The notes beneath the pieces are model-generated. The model was not told the DNA's origin, did not search any database, and worked only from the letters and a program-made list of their open reading frames with translations. The position numbers were made by a program, and so were the translations under genes. Positions 17,440 to 26,486 of a DNA stretch of 64,000 bases are shown piece after piece. Every line of letters starts with the position of its first letter. The first letter of the stretch is position 1. The stretch is from Bacteroidota bacterium (GTDB lineage: Bacteria; Bacteroidota; Rhodothermia; Rhodothermales; Bin80): positions 1 to 64,000 of the forward strand of contig JAPPGC010000016.1 in assembly GCA_028875125.1 (NCBI GenBank), written 5' to 3'.

Positions 17440-19098
17440 GTGGTTTTTTCGCCGGACGGCGCGCAGTTGGCCTCTGGATCATATGACGATACGATCCGTC
17501 TGTGGGATGTAGCCACGGGACAGGAAGTACGACTCATCGGAGGGCATAGAGATTGGGTCAATTCTGTAGTTTTTTCGCCGGATGGCACGCGATTGGCTTC
17601 TGGGTCAGATGACGGCAAGATTCGTCTGTGGGATGCAGCCACTGGACAGGAGTTACGGCGCTTTGAAGGGCATACAGATGGAGTTCTTTCCGTAGTATTT
17701 TCGCCGGACGGCACACGGATAGTTTCTGGATCGGGGTACTATTACGGATCAGACAACACAATTCGTCTGTGGGATGTGGCTACGGGAGAGGAGTTACAGC
17801 TCTTCGAAGGGCACACTCATTGGGTTAATTCCGTAGCATTTTCACCTGACGGTACGCTGTTGGCTTCTGGATCACTCGATCGTACTATCCGTCTGTGGGA
17901 CGTATCCACGGGGCAGGAATTGCAACGAATCAGGAGAAGCACAACTCGGATAACTTCTGTGGCATTTTCTCCAGATGATACGCAGTTAGCATCTGGGTTA
18001 GAGGACACTACGATTTACCTGTGGGATGTAGCCACTGGGCAGGAGTTGCGGCGCTTTGAAGGGCATTTACAAGATGTTAATACCGTAGTATTTTCACCGG
18101 ACGGCACGCGGCTGGCGTCTGGGTCAGATGACAATACCATCCGTCTGTGGGATGTGGCCTCGAGACGAGAACTGCGGCGCTTTGAAGGGCATACGCATGA
18201 TATTAATTCAGTTGTATTTTCACCGGATGGCAAACAGCTTGCTTCTGGATCAAATGATAATACTATCCGTCTCTGGGAGGTAGCCACGGGACAGGAACTG
18301 AGGCGCCTTGATCGGCAAATTGAGAGATATAGAAAACCGGTTAACTCGGTGGTGTACTCACCGGACGGCACGTATTTGGCTTCTGGGTCAGGCGGCGTGG
18401 TTAGAAATGTCTGTCTCTGGAGAGTAGCCACGGGCCGGCCGCTAGGGTGTGCTGGTGAGCATAGCGGACCGGTTAATTCCGTAGTATTTTCACCGGACGG
18501 CACGCGCCTAGCTTCTGGGTCAGATGACGGGACGATTCGTATTCGGGAAATAGCCGTGGTAAATAGGTCGATAAGCTTTGAAGGGCGCAGTGGACCGGTT
18601 AATTCCGTAGTATTCTCACCGGACGGCACGCAGCTGGTTTCCGGGTCAGAGGACGGTAAGATCCGTTTATGGGATGTAGCTACGAGACATGAGATAGCCC
18701 AGTTGGATCATGGGTATCCCGCTCGCTCAATAGCCATTCCCAGAGACAAGAATTTCATCGCATCGGCCGGCGGAATAGCAATCAGGCTATGGGATGTTAC
18801 GGTCACTGCATTGGAAACGGTGCCTCATTCAAGTCCAGGGGTCCCGACGACCTTCACGCATTATCCGAATCCCGCTGGGGCATTCACCACGATCGAATAC
18901 GCACTTTCGAATACAAGCCGAGTCCAGTTGTCCGTCTATGATATTCTTGGACGCGAGGTAGTCAGTGTACTGGATGCGGCTCAGGCGGCCGGTTCCTATA
19001 GTCTGCAGCTGGCTACCGGTCAGCTTTCAGGAGGGATGTATTTTTTACGGCTCATCACCGATGGCAGGCGGACGACGCGACCGCTGATCATACGGTGA
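17440..19098 (+). pseudogene. WD40 propeller protein, 3' part with T9SS sorting domain
   Basis: 552 codons in the same frame as the 5' part, directly after the TAA. The rest of repeat 4 and ten more WD40 repeats (FSPDGTxLASGSxDxTIRLWDVATGQEL pattern) bring the total to 14, enough for two seven-bladed propellers. The C-terminus is a T9SS domain (HYPNPAGAFTTIEYALS, then VYDILGREVVSVL and LSGGMYFLRLI). If translation restarted at the GTG at 17440, the product would lack a signal peptide and could not reach the T9SS, so the gene is probably inactive unless the stop is misread or a sequencing error. Some repeats are drifting (repeat 12 has IRIREIAV instead of IRLWDVA). Confidence 0.75.
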
Positions 19099-19539
19099 CT
19101 GAGAGTTGGAGCACCGAATGTCCTTGGAATGCCACAATAGCAAGGACCCGTTGAGCTTTTCAGTTTAATAAATGATACACAACATTGCAGGCAGTGCAAT
19201 GGGTGGACAAATTCTTTTCTTGGTGAGGTGGTATGACTCAGTCGCCGCTGAGGCATCGTTTGCTGTCGGACCGCTGACGAGAAAAGCTTGGGTCTAACGG
19301 AAACCGGCGCGCTTCGAGCATTCGTCATTCTCACCAAGTCTTCGTTGCCACACCAAAATTGCCTTGATCAACGATGAAGCAGATTCTCTCGTTCGTTCGT
19401 GCGGTCCTGAGAATCAGGAGTAGTCTCTTCGCGATCTTATTGATTTTATTGCTCCATCAGAGTGACAACGCACAGATACCGGTTACAGCAACGGTGGTAT
19501 CAAATGACACTAGTGAACCGTTAGCAGGGGTTATGGTCA
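18892..19539 (+). repeat. Direct repeat copy A (WD40 gene 3' end to TonB-receptor start)
   Basis: This roughly 650-bp segment covers the sorting-domain end of the WD40 gene, the 275-bp spacer and the first 55 codons of a TonB-receptor gene. It recurs, diverged but easily alignable, at 20850-21496. Matching landmarks include GGGATGTATTTTTT near 19034 and 20991, GAGGCATCGTTTGC in both spacers and CATTCTCACCAAG just before both receptor starts. Homology stops at about 19540, where the GC-rich insert begins. Confidence 0.85.
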
Positions 19540-19610
19540 CACCACTGGAACCGGTGTCTCGCGTAGCGCTCGCGACCTCCGCTCCGGTCAAAACGGATAC
19601 TCCCCCATGA
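19374..19610 (+). pseudogene. Truncated TonB-dependent receptor N-terminus
   Basis: 78 codons. The signal peptide and the first strands of the carboxypeptidase-like domain (QIPVTATVVSNDTSEPLAGVMV) parallel the intact receptor at 21332 (QIPVTGTVVSDDTGEPLAGVTV). After VMV the similarity ends and the frame runs into unrelated GC-rich DNA, stopping at the ATGA that starts the DUF418 gene. Plug and barrel are missing, so it cannot be a working receptor. It was cut off by whatever event brought in the DUF418 gene. Confidence 0.8.
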
Positions 19611-20842
19611 ACTCAACGTCGTCGTCACTGCACGCTACACCAGTCACCGCGCCGGAGCGCATCGCCTCAATCGATGTGCTCCGTGGGTTCGCGGTCTTGG
19701 GCATCCTCATCGTCAACATGCAAGGGTTTGCGCGCGTGTCGTCCGCGTACATGAACCCCACGTCGGGCTCGGCGTTCGTCGGCGAGGAGGCGTGGATCTG
19801 GACGGTGGTGTACATCCTGGCGGATACCAAATTCCTCTCGATCTTCTCGATGCTGTTCGGGGCGGGGATCGCGATGATGAGCGAGCGTATGGTGGGCCGT
19901 GGGCTTTCCGGGACAAGCCTCCACTACCGCCGACAGCTCTGGCTTCTGCTGATCGGTTTGGGCCACGCGTACCTGATCTGGCACGGCGACGTCCTTGTGG
20001 CTTACGCCCTCTGCGGCTTCCTGCTGTATCCGCTACGCAAACTCAACGCTCGCACGCTGCTGTGGATGGGCGGGTGTGTGGTCGCGTTCGTCGTTCCGTT
20101 CTGGCTCTTGGCCGGCCTGTCGATCCCGTACTGGCCAGAGGCGGATCAGCTGGAACTCGTCGCGCAATGGGCGCCGCCACAGGAGGTGCTCGACTCCGAG
20201 ATCACAGCCTTTCGAGGCGACCTGAGCGAGCAGCTGGCGGTCCGTGCGCCAATAGCTCTCGAACTGCAGACGAGTGCGTTCTTGGGCCTCTTCCTGTGGC
20301 GCGCGGGGGGGCTCATGCTCGTCGGCATGGGCCTGTACAAGCTCGGCGTCCTGGCCGCGGCACGTTCGGTCGTGTTCTACCGGCGTATGGCAGTCATCGG
20401 AATCGGTACCGGACTCCCCCTGGCTGTGGCCGGAGCCTGGTACAAGGTCGACCAGGGCTTCGCCTTTGAGACCGTGATGTTCCAGGGTGCCCTGTTCAAC
20501 TATGTGGGGTCGGTCGGTGTCTTCCTGGGGTACATCGGTCTCGTCATGCTCATGGTTCAGTTTAGCTGGCTTCCTGAACTAACGGCCCGACTCGCCGCAA
20601 CCGGGCGCATGGCGCTGACCAACTACGTCACCCAAAGTCTCATCTGTACTCTCGTCTTCTATGGACACGGACTGGGCCTCTTCGAACGCGTCGCGGCGCC
20701 CGGCCGCATGGGTATCGTGTTTGTGATCTGGGCGTTGCAGCTACTCTGGTCGCCCTGGTGGCTCAAACGCTTCCGCTTCGGGCCGCTGGAATGGGTTTGG
20801 CGCTCCGCGACGTACATGAAACCGCAGCCCATGAGGGTGTGA
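19607..20842 (+). CDS. DUF418 family membrane protein (YeiB-like)
   Basis: 411 residues. The N-terminus ERIASIDVLRGFAVLGILIVNMQGFA and the C-terminal GRMALTNYVTQSLIC and FRFGPLEWVWRSATYM are hallmarks of DUF418 proteins, polytopic inner-membrane proteins of unknown role sometimes linked to transport or acyl transfer. About eight to ten membrane helices. The DNA is visibly richer in G and C, with G/C-ending codons, than all neighbouring genes, and it lies exactly between the two direct repeats, both signs of horizontal gain. Its ATG overlaps the stop of the truncated receptor. No promoter is obvious, so it may depend on read-through. Confidence 0.88.
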   Translation: MNSTSSSLHATPVTAPERIASIDVLRGFAVLGILIVNMQGFARVSSAYMNPTSGSAFVGEEAWIWTVVYILADTKFLSIFSMLFGAGIAMMSERMVGRGLSGTSLHYRRQLWLLLIGLGHAYLIWHGDVLVAYALCGFLLYPLRKLNARTLLWMGGCVVAFVVPFWLLAGLSIPYWPEADQLELVAQWAPPQEVLDSEITAFRGDLSEQLAVRAPIALELQTSAFLGLFLWRAGGLMLVGMGLYKLGVLAAARSVVFYRRMAVIGIGTGLPLAVAGAWYKVDQGFAFETVMFQGALFNYVGSVGVFLGYIGLVMLMVQFSWLPELTARLAATGRMALTNYVTQSLICTLVFYGHGLGLFERVAAPGRMGIVFVIWALQLLWSPWWLKRFRFGPLEWVWRSATYMKPQPMRV

Positions 20843-20849
20843 ACCACCG

Positions 20850-21496
20850 GTCGAATACGCGCTTTCGAAAGCAAGCCAGGTCAGGTCGACGGTCCACGAT
20901 CTTCTTGGACGTGAGGTAGTCCGGGTACTAGATGCGGCCCATGTGGTCGGTTTGCATAGTCAGTAGCTGGCCACCGGGCAGCTCAAGAGGGATGTATTTT
21001 TTGCGGCTCATCACCGAAGACAGGCAGGTGACACGACCGCTAATCGTGCGCTGATCTGGAGTTGGAGCATCAAGCGTCCTTGGAATGAGGCTATAGCTGG
21101 AATCCGTTGATCTTTTCGGTTAAATTAAGATACACAACGTGGCAGGCAGCACACTGGGCAGACAAGTTCTTTTCTCGTATAGGCAGGACGACTCAGTACG
21201 CTGCTGAGGCATCGTTTGCAGTTGGATCGTTGACTAGAATAGTACAGGTATAGCGAACACCGGCGTGCGGTTCGAGCAATCGTCATTCTCACCAAGCCTT
21301 CGTTGACACACAATAATTGCCTCTATCAACGATGAAACAGATTCATTTTTTTGGTCCTACGGTCCCGAAAATCAGGGGTGGCCTCTTTGTAATCTTTTTG
21401 ATTTCACTGCTTCATCAGGGTGCCAGCGCACAGATACCGGTTACGGGAACGGTGGTATCTGATGACACCGGTGAGCCGTTGGCAGGGGTTACGGTC
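20850..21496 (+). repeat. Direct repeat copy B (sorting-domain remnant plus TonB-receptor start)
   Basis: The second copy of the segment at 18892-19539. Its first 200 bp are a decayed T9SS-domain end: LGREVVRVLDAA is readable, but a TAG (20964-20966) and a frame change follow. The rest is spacer plus the start of the intact TonB receptor. There is no WD40 coding in front of it, so this end of the gene was copied without its body. The short string ACCGGT occurs at the left (19551) and right (20846) edges of the GC-rich insert. Confidence 0.85.
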
Positions 21497-23938
21497 GTGA
21501 TTGATGGCACGTTTATCGGTACCATGACAGATCAAGATGGCATGTACGCGATCGATCTTCGGACCGAGGATGATGTATTGGTGTTTTCTTTCGTGGGATT
21601 TCGGACACAGCGCCGCACGGTGGGTCCGGGGGTCACATCGATAAATGTTCGCATGCAGCTGGATGTGGTCAAGATGGAGGAAATCAGCGTTGTCGGCGAA
21701 GAACTAAAGATCTTTGCGAGCAACGTGGTAGCTGCTCCAATGATACGTCAGCAGTCTTCAGTTACCAGTGTGGCATCGGTTATAGACAATCTTCCCGGTG
21801 TAAGTGTTCAGGAAGGTGATTCGTACGGTATGGAAGATTGGTCAAGCAACGTCGCCATGCGAGGTTTTCAAGTCACCATCAATGAATCGCAAATTGGGAC
21901 CACGATTGACGGATTCTCGAACGGTACATCTGACTACTGGAGCGGCGCGAAGGCGAATCGGTTTGTTGATATAATCAATTTGGGTGGCATTGAAGTATCG
22001 CAAGGAACCGCCGACATTGCCTCACAGTCAGTGGAGGCACTGGGTGGAACATTTAACTATATCACGGACGATCCTGCACTAGAGCGACGTTACAAGATAT
22101 CGGCTGCAGTGGGTGAGCATGATGCGAGGCGGATCGCGATGCGTATTGATACCGGACCGCTGTTCGGGGAAGGGGCACATGCCTGGATAACAGCTCTTCG
22201 CCAAGAAGCAACCGATTGGGTTCAGGGCTCCGCGCAAAATGAACGTGAGCACTTCGCCGCGAAACTCGCTTCAGCGCATTGGCATTTTAATCTCACCAGT
22301 TATTTCTCATACGATCGGATTAATGAGGAAAACTATCAGCGGATCTACAGCGAAGCGGATTTTAGGGCTAACCCACGGTGGGACCGTTTGATCGGTGATT
22401 GGCCTGGTATACCATACCTGAACCAATTCTATAGACGTGGTTGGAAGACAGTACGGAGCAACACCTTTGGTTACGTCAAAGCTGATTGGGATACTGGATT
22501 GGCCCTCTCAATCACTACAGGAGCCTATTTCCATCGGAATAGAGGCCGAGGTGACTGGTTGCCTCCGTACATTGTTGACGTTTCTGACGATCAAGGCGGG
22601 CCGGAGTCGGAACTGCAGGGTGGCCCCCCAATTCGCGGCGGACAGCAACTCGGTCTGATACGATTTGTTGATCGGAATGGCTCAGCCGTATCGCCCGAGC
22701 CAGGGTGTACATCGTCATTTATTTTCAATTATTATGGAGCAGGTGGGCCGGAGGTTGACCCTGCTTGTCATCCAGGAGCGACGGCTGTTCAGTCGTATCG
22801 TCACAGCCACTATGGGAAGGATCGTACCGGCGTCACGGCTGAGGGCACGTGGACTGCGTTGATTGGTGCGGCTGGGAGTTCGCTGCGCACCGGAATTTGG
22901 TATGAGCGTTCACGACGCCTCCTAGGCCGGGACTGGCACCGTATGCTGGATCCTTCGGTCAGCCAAATGTGGGATGAGCGACCTTATTGGCACCAGTACG
23001 AATGGGAATTTCCACAGCACGTATTCAGATGGTACCTTGAAGAGACGCTTTATGTGGGCCCGTTGACCGCCAGCGTCGGTGCCAGACAGTTTCTTGTTGG
23101 ATTATCGCGCACAGACGACTTTAATGTGGATCCAGAGTTGGCTGTAGATTCCAACTCGGATCTGCTCTTCTCCGGCGGTGTTACGTATGAATCGCCGATA
23201 GAAGGCTTGCGTCTGTTTGCTGGCTACTCCGAAAACTTCCGGGCATTCAGTTCGGCGCTGCTGGAGGTCCCCGGCCGGAGCCTCGATGCACTTGAACCGG
23301 AAACCTCTTCAAATATTGACTTAGGTGTTCAATATTCAGGTGGCAGGGTTGCTTTGAGCGGTACTTGGTATTCCGTGGATTTCGAGAATCGTATTGTATT
23401 TCTTGGCCCGCAAACAGTAGCTGGACCGAATTATCTAATTCCAGGTGGGGGAGCATACTTCAATGCAGGAGGTTTAGACACGCGAGGGTTCGAGTTCTCG
23501 GCCACTGTGCAGCTACCACGCCAAGTATCCCTATATTCGTCCTACACGCGCAACAACTCAGAGTATATTGGCAGCGGAAATTCTGTTGTGGATGCGGACC
23601 AAGGAACGCAGCCGGGTACGGACGTTACGGGCGTGCCTGATCAACTCTGGGTTGTTTCCGTTGATCGCCCCGGCCCGCTAAGTGCTGGGCTATCAGCAAA
23701 GTATACGGCTACGAGGCGTGTAAGTCTGACAACTGATTGGTACGCGGATGCCTACTGGATCGTGGATGCTTATGTCAGTTTGTTGGGAGAAACCCTAGGT
23801 CAACTGTTTCGGTCAATGGAGTTCTCGCTTGTTGCAAACAACTTGTTCGACGAAGCATATCTGTCTGCCATTACTGAGAACGCCGCTTGGCTTGGCGCAC
23901 CGCGGACGATCTCAATGACCACTACGATTACGTTCTAA
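21332..23938 (+). CDS. TonB-dependent outer-membrane receptor
   Basis: About 868 residues from the ATG at 21332, which begins the signal peptide (MKQIHFFGPTVPKIRGG ... GASAQ); the frame to 21317 adds five doubtful residues. Domains in order: carboxypeptidase-like beta-sandwich (about 35-110, IPVTGTVVSDDTGEPLAGVTV), TonB plug (about 120-250, IDNLPGVSVQEGDSYG ... LGGIEVSQGTADIASQSVEALGG) and a beta-barrel to the C-terminus, which ends in an aromatic residue (TTTITF). FecA/ferric-siderophore-type plugs look similar, but the substrate is not deducible. No SusD partner follows. The next genes run in the opposite direction. Confidence 0.9.
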   Translation: MKQIHFFGPTVPKIRGGLFVIFLISLLHQGASAQIPVTGTVVSDDTGEPLAGVTVVIDGTFIGTMTDQDGMYAIDLRTEDDVLVFSFVGFRTQRRTVGPGVTSINVRMQLDVVKMEEISVVGEELKIFASNVVAAPMIRQQSSVTSVASVIDNLPGVSVQEGDSYGMEDWSSNVAMRGFQVTINESQIGTTIDGFSNGTSDYWSGAKANRFVDIINLGGIEVSQGTADIASQSVEALGGTFNYITDDPALERRYKISAAVGEHDARRIAMRIDTGPLFGEGAHAWITALRQEATDWVQGSAQNEREHFAAKLASAHWHFNLTSYFSYDRINEENYQRIYSEADFRANPRWDRLIGDWPGIPYLNQFYRRGWKTVRSNTFGYVKADWDTGLALSITTGAYFHRNRGRGDWLPPYIVDVSDDQGGPESELQGGPPIRGGQQLGLIRFVDRNGSAVSPEPGCTSSFIFNYYGAGGPEVDPACHPGATAVQSYRHSHYGKDRTGVTAEGTWTALIGAAGSSLRTGIWYERSRRLLGRDWHRMLDPSVSQMWDERPYWHQYEWEFPQHVFRWYLEETLYVGPLTASVGARQFLVGLSRTDDFNVDPELAVDSNSDLLFSGGVTYESPIEGLRLFAGYSENFRAFSSALLEVPGRSLDALEPETSSNIDLGVQYSGGRVALSGTWYSVDFENRIVFLGPQTVAGPNYLIPGGGAYFNAGGLDTRGFEFSATVQLPRQVSLYSSYTRNNSEYIGSGNSVVDADQGTQPGTDVTGVPDQLWVVSVDRPGPLSAGLSAKYTATRRVSLTTDWYADAYWIVDAYVSLLGETLGQLFRSMEFSLVANNLFDEAYLSAITENAAWLGAPRTISMTTTITF

Positions 23939-24038
23939 TCGTACGATACTGCTGAAAAAGGCAATTTTCAGCCCTCGACGTAGGATTATCCGTAGAAACG
24001 CGCTTTGCTCAAGTATTGCGGGATTCAGGCTGGGAGGG

Positions 24039-25205
24039 TTATTCCATTGCCAGCGTGCGTTCTTCTGCATACTGAATTGCCTCGACCAAGCCGTCCATCA
24101 TGCTTTCCAGTTTCAGGTTCGCTTGTGCATATGCAAGCGCATTTGCTGAGAAATAGTCGTGGTTATCCAAGACAGCGCGGACTGCCTGAACAAGCTCATC
24201 TAGATCGCCATACCGGGCTTGCATGCCGTTCACATTGGGTTGCAGGTAGGCGATTTCGGGGCTGTGGTAGCGGATTTTCGGATCGGGACTTGTGCAGGTT
24301 ACAATCGGGAGGCCCAGGCAAAATGCATGATTAACATTCAGACCGACGTATCCCGGGCAAACCATCACGTCCGCCGCATATATCCATGGAGCAGAATCTT
24401 CAAATCGCGGGATTGCACCTAGGAGGAATACATTTTTCAAGCCTTCATTTTCAACTCTGGCCAGTAGTTTGGCATATTCTGGTCCGTCACCAATGAGAAC
24501 GAGGGCAGTCTGCTCCGTTATTCCCATGGCTTTATGCAGGTTCAGGAGGATTTCCGGTCGCTTGTCTGCCACTAGGCGTCCAACAAAGACCACGATCCGT
24601 CCATGCTCAGGCAGGCCCAGGCGGTTCCGAATGTGTGTCTTACCCTCTTCTTCCAACGCGCTGTACAGCATGAACAGTTGGGGAGTGTCCAATGTGTTGC
24701 GAGCGACAAAGCAGCGCTCACCTGGTACATATGGGGCGATCAGCCCGGCGATCTGGTCAGTGTAGCAGACGCAGCCATCCACTCTTTTTGCAAGTGCTAT
24801 GCGGTAGCGGTCCAACGGATGAAGCTTCGATAAGGCACGTCTATTGGATGAAAAATGTCCCCAGAGCAACGTGCCGATGCCCGTCCTTTTCGCAGAAGCC
24901 AGTAAGCAGGGTAATGAGAGCGTACGGGGAGATTCCTCAGCCAGTAAGACTGTGGGGTTACAGGCAAAAACGGGCTGAGTATTTTGGATTAATGCTCTTT
25001 GTCCGCCGATCCAGGTGTTGCGTAGCCGGATGCGTTTATAAGTTGGTGCCGGTCCACTGGAAAGTGCTTTAAAGGAAGCTTCTGGAGGATTACCCGCACA
25101 CACGACAAGACGTCCATTCAAACGGTCATTGAGTTCCTCAAGAACAGGTTGACGATATCCCGGCACAAAGCGAGCGACGTAGGCAATTGGATCCTTCATG
25201 AACAC
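24039..25205 (-). CDS. Glycosyltransferase family 4 protein
   Basis: 388 residues with a GT-B fold outline. The C-terminal donor-binding part is clear: RIVVFVGRLVADKRPEILLNL, LVLIGDGPEYAKLL, then a nucleotide-sugar segment in which the usual E-x7-E is shifted (VNHAFCLGLPIVTC). It probably adds a sugar to the polysaccharide made by this cluster. It is the last gene of the operon running from 30880 down, and its start overlaps the preceding glycosyltransferase gene by 10 bp. MFMKD at the start offers a second ATG at 25199. Confidence 0.85.
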   Translation of the reverse strand: MFMKDPIAYVARFVPGYRQPVLEELNDRLNGRLVVCAGNPPEASFKALSSGPAPTYKRIRLRNTWIGGQRALIQNTQPVFACNPTVLLAEESPRTLSLPCLLASAKRTGIGTLLWGHFSSNRRALSKLHPLDRYRIALAKRVDGCVCYTDQIAGLIAPYVPGERCFVARNTLDTPQLFMLYSALEEEGKTHIRNRLGLPEHGRIVVFVGRLVADKRPEILLNLHKAMGITEQTALVLIGDGPEYAKLLARVENEGLKNVFLLGAIPRFEDSAPWIYAADVMVCPGYVGLNVNHAFCLGLPIVTCTSPDPKIRYHSPEIAYLQPNVNGMQARYGDLDELVQAVRAVLDNHDYFSANALAYAQANLKLESMMDGLVEAIQYAEERTLAME

Positions 25206-26371
25206 GCCTGTTGAATTACGTGCTCAAACCGATCCGTTATCCTCCCGATCTCAAAATTTGCTGCTGCCCAGGCTTCTGCTTTTTTCCCCATGGTTTTGCA
25301 CAGCTCAGGTGCGCTAAGGAGAATCTCGGCCTTCTGGATAAAATCTGTGTGGTCGTTGGGCGCAGTGACGAAACCGGCCCGTGATGCTTCGAGGATACGA
25401 GCAGCAAGATTTTCCGCGGGTATAGCCGCAAGAACCGGGCGTTTTGCACATAGGTAGGTCAGGATCTTGGAAGGCACAGAGAATTGCCCCGCATCATCCG
25501 TGAGTAGAACAAGGAGCACCTCGGCGCTGGAATACATTGCCGGAAGCTGATCCGAATCTTGATAAGGCAGCACTATCAGATTGGTTAGATTTTGTGTTTC
25601 TATGGCCTGAGTAAGCCAGACTGCCCCTGCTCCCTGGGAGACAACTACGACCTGTGCACGCTCCTCAAACTTTTCCGCGAGGCGCACGAGTATAGCCGGG
25701 TTATGCTTCATACTCAAGGTACCTGCGTAGAGCAGGATGGGACGATCACCAAGATTATGCTGACGTGCCCATGTCTTAAGCTCGTCAGTAGATTTTTCCA
25801 GAACTCCCCAATTCTCAATTACATGACAGCGATCGGGGGCAACTCCAAATTCCAGGAGGGCAGGGCGGAAGTCTTCAGTAATTGCAACAACTGCGTCACT
25901 CTCACGCAATAGTCTACCTTCCATGGATCGAAAATAACGACCGATAACCGGAGCGAGCAGCGGCAGCTTCGATCTCAGTACTTTCGATGCAGCTAACCCA
26001 ATGAGATCCTGCAGCCAGAACACGAACGGTATGTCGTGTTGCTTGCATGTTCGCAGTATACGGTCTTGTGCGCTCAGGGGGGCGTTTGCGGAAATAACAA
26101 TGTCTGGATTGAATTCTAATATGACCCTTGCCGCCAACTGTCCATATTCACGTTCCTGCCCCCAGCGTCGGACGAGGTTGTATTTGTTGAATGTTTGTGC
26201 TGTCTGTATAGGGAGAAGTGTAAGATTTGATTTGCTCTCATGCACATTGCGAGGGGTTGTGACAAGGCTGTCACAGTACGCGTGCGCCACTTCATGTCCA
26301 CGATTTTGCAGAGAATGACTTAGTGTGACTGGGAAAGCATACGCTCCAAAATCGTGAATTAAAATTCGCAT
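25196..26371 (-). CDS. Glycosyltransferase family 4 protein
   Basis: 391 residues. The N-terminal acceptor domain starts MRILIHDFGAYAFPVTLSHSL. The C-terminal half has the GT4 features RPILLYAGTLSMKHNPAILVRLA, VVVSQGAGAVWL and an E-rich PSKILTYLCAKRPVLAAIPAEN near the donor site, most like WbuB/CapM-type transferases. It is the fourth gene of the minus-strand polysaccharide operon, about 115 bp after the polymerase/ligase gene and overlapping the next transferase. The sugar specificity is not visible. Confidence 0.87.
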   Translation of the reverse strand: MRILIHDFGAYAFPVTLSHSLQNRGHEVAHAYCDSLVTTPRNVHESKSNLTLLPIQTAQTFNKYNLVRRWGQEREYGQLAARVILEFNPDIVISANAPLSAQDRILRTCKQHDIPFVFWLQDLIGLAASKVLRSKLPLLAPVIGRYFRSMEGRLLRESDAVVAITEDFRPALLEFGVAPDRCHVIENWGVLEKSTDELKTWARQHNLGDRPILLYAGTLSMKHNPAILVRLAEKFEERAQVVVVSQGAGAVWLTQAIETQNLTNLIVLPYQDSDQLPAMYSSAEVLLVLLTDDAGQFSVPSKILTYLCAKRPVLAAIPAENLAARILEASRAGFVTAPNDHTDFIQKAEILLSAPELCKTMGKKAEAWAAANFEIGRITDRFEHVIQQACS

Positions 26372-26486
26372 TCACCAATCGTGTGTTCAATCTGAAAATG
26401 AAGAATGGGTAGAATGTGGGAAATCTGTCAGCTATTACAGGGCGACCCGGCCTATGATGGACACGGCTTTTTGAAGACTGAAGCAG

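Noticed and set aside
23951-23972. Hairpin GCTGAAAA/TTTTCAGC after the TonB receptor gene
   Set aside because: 8-bp AT-rich stem with no T-run after it. Too weak to call a terminator.
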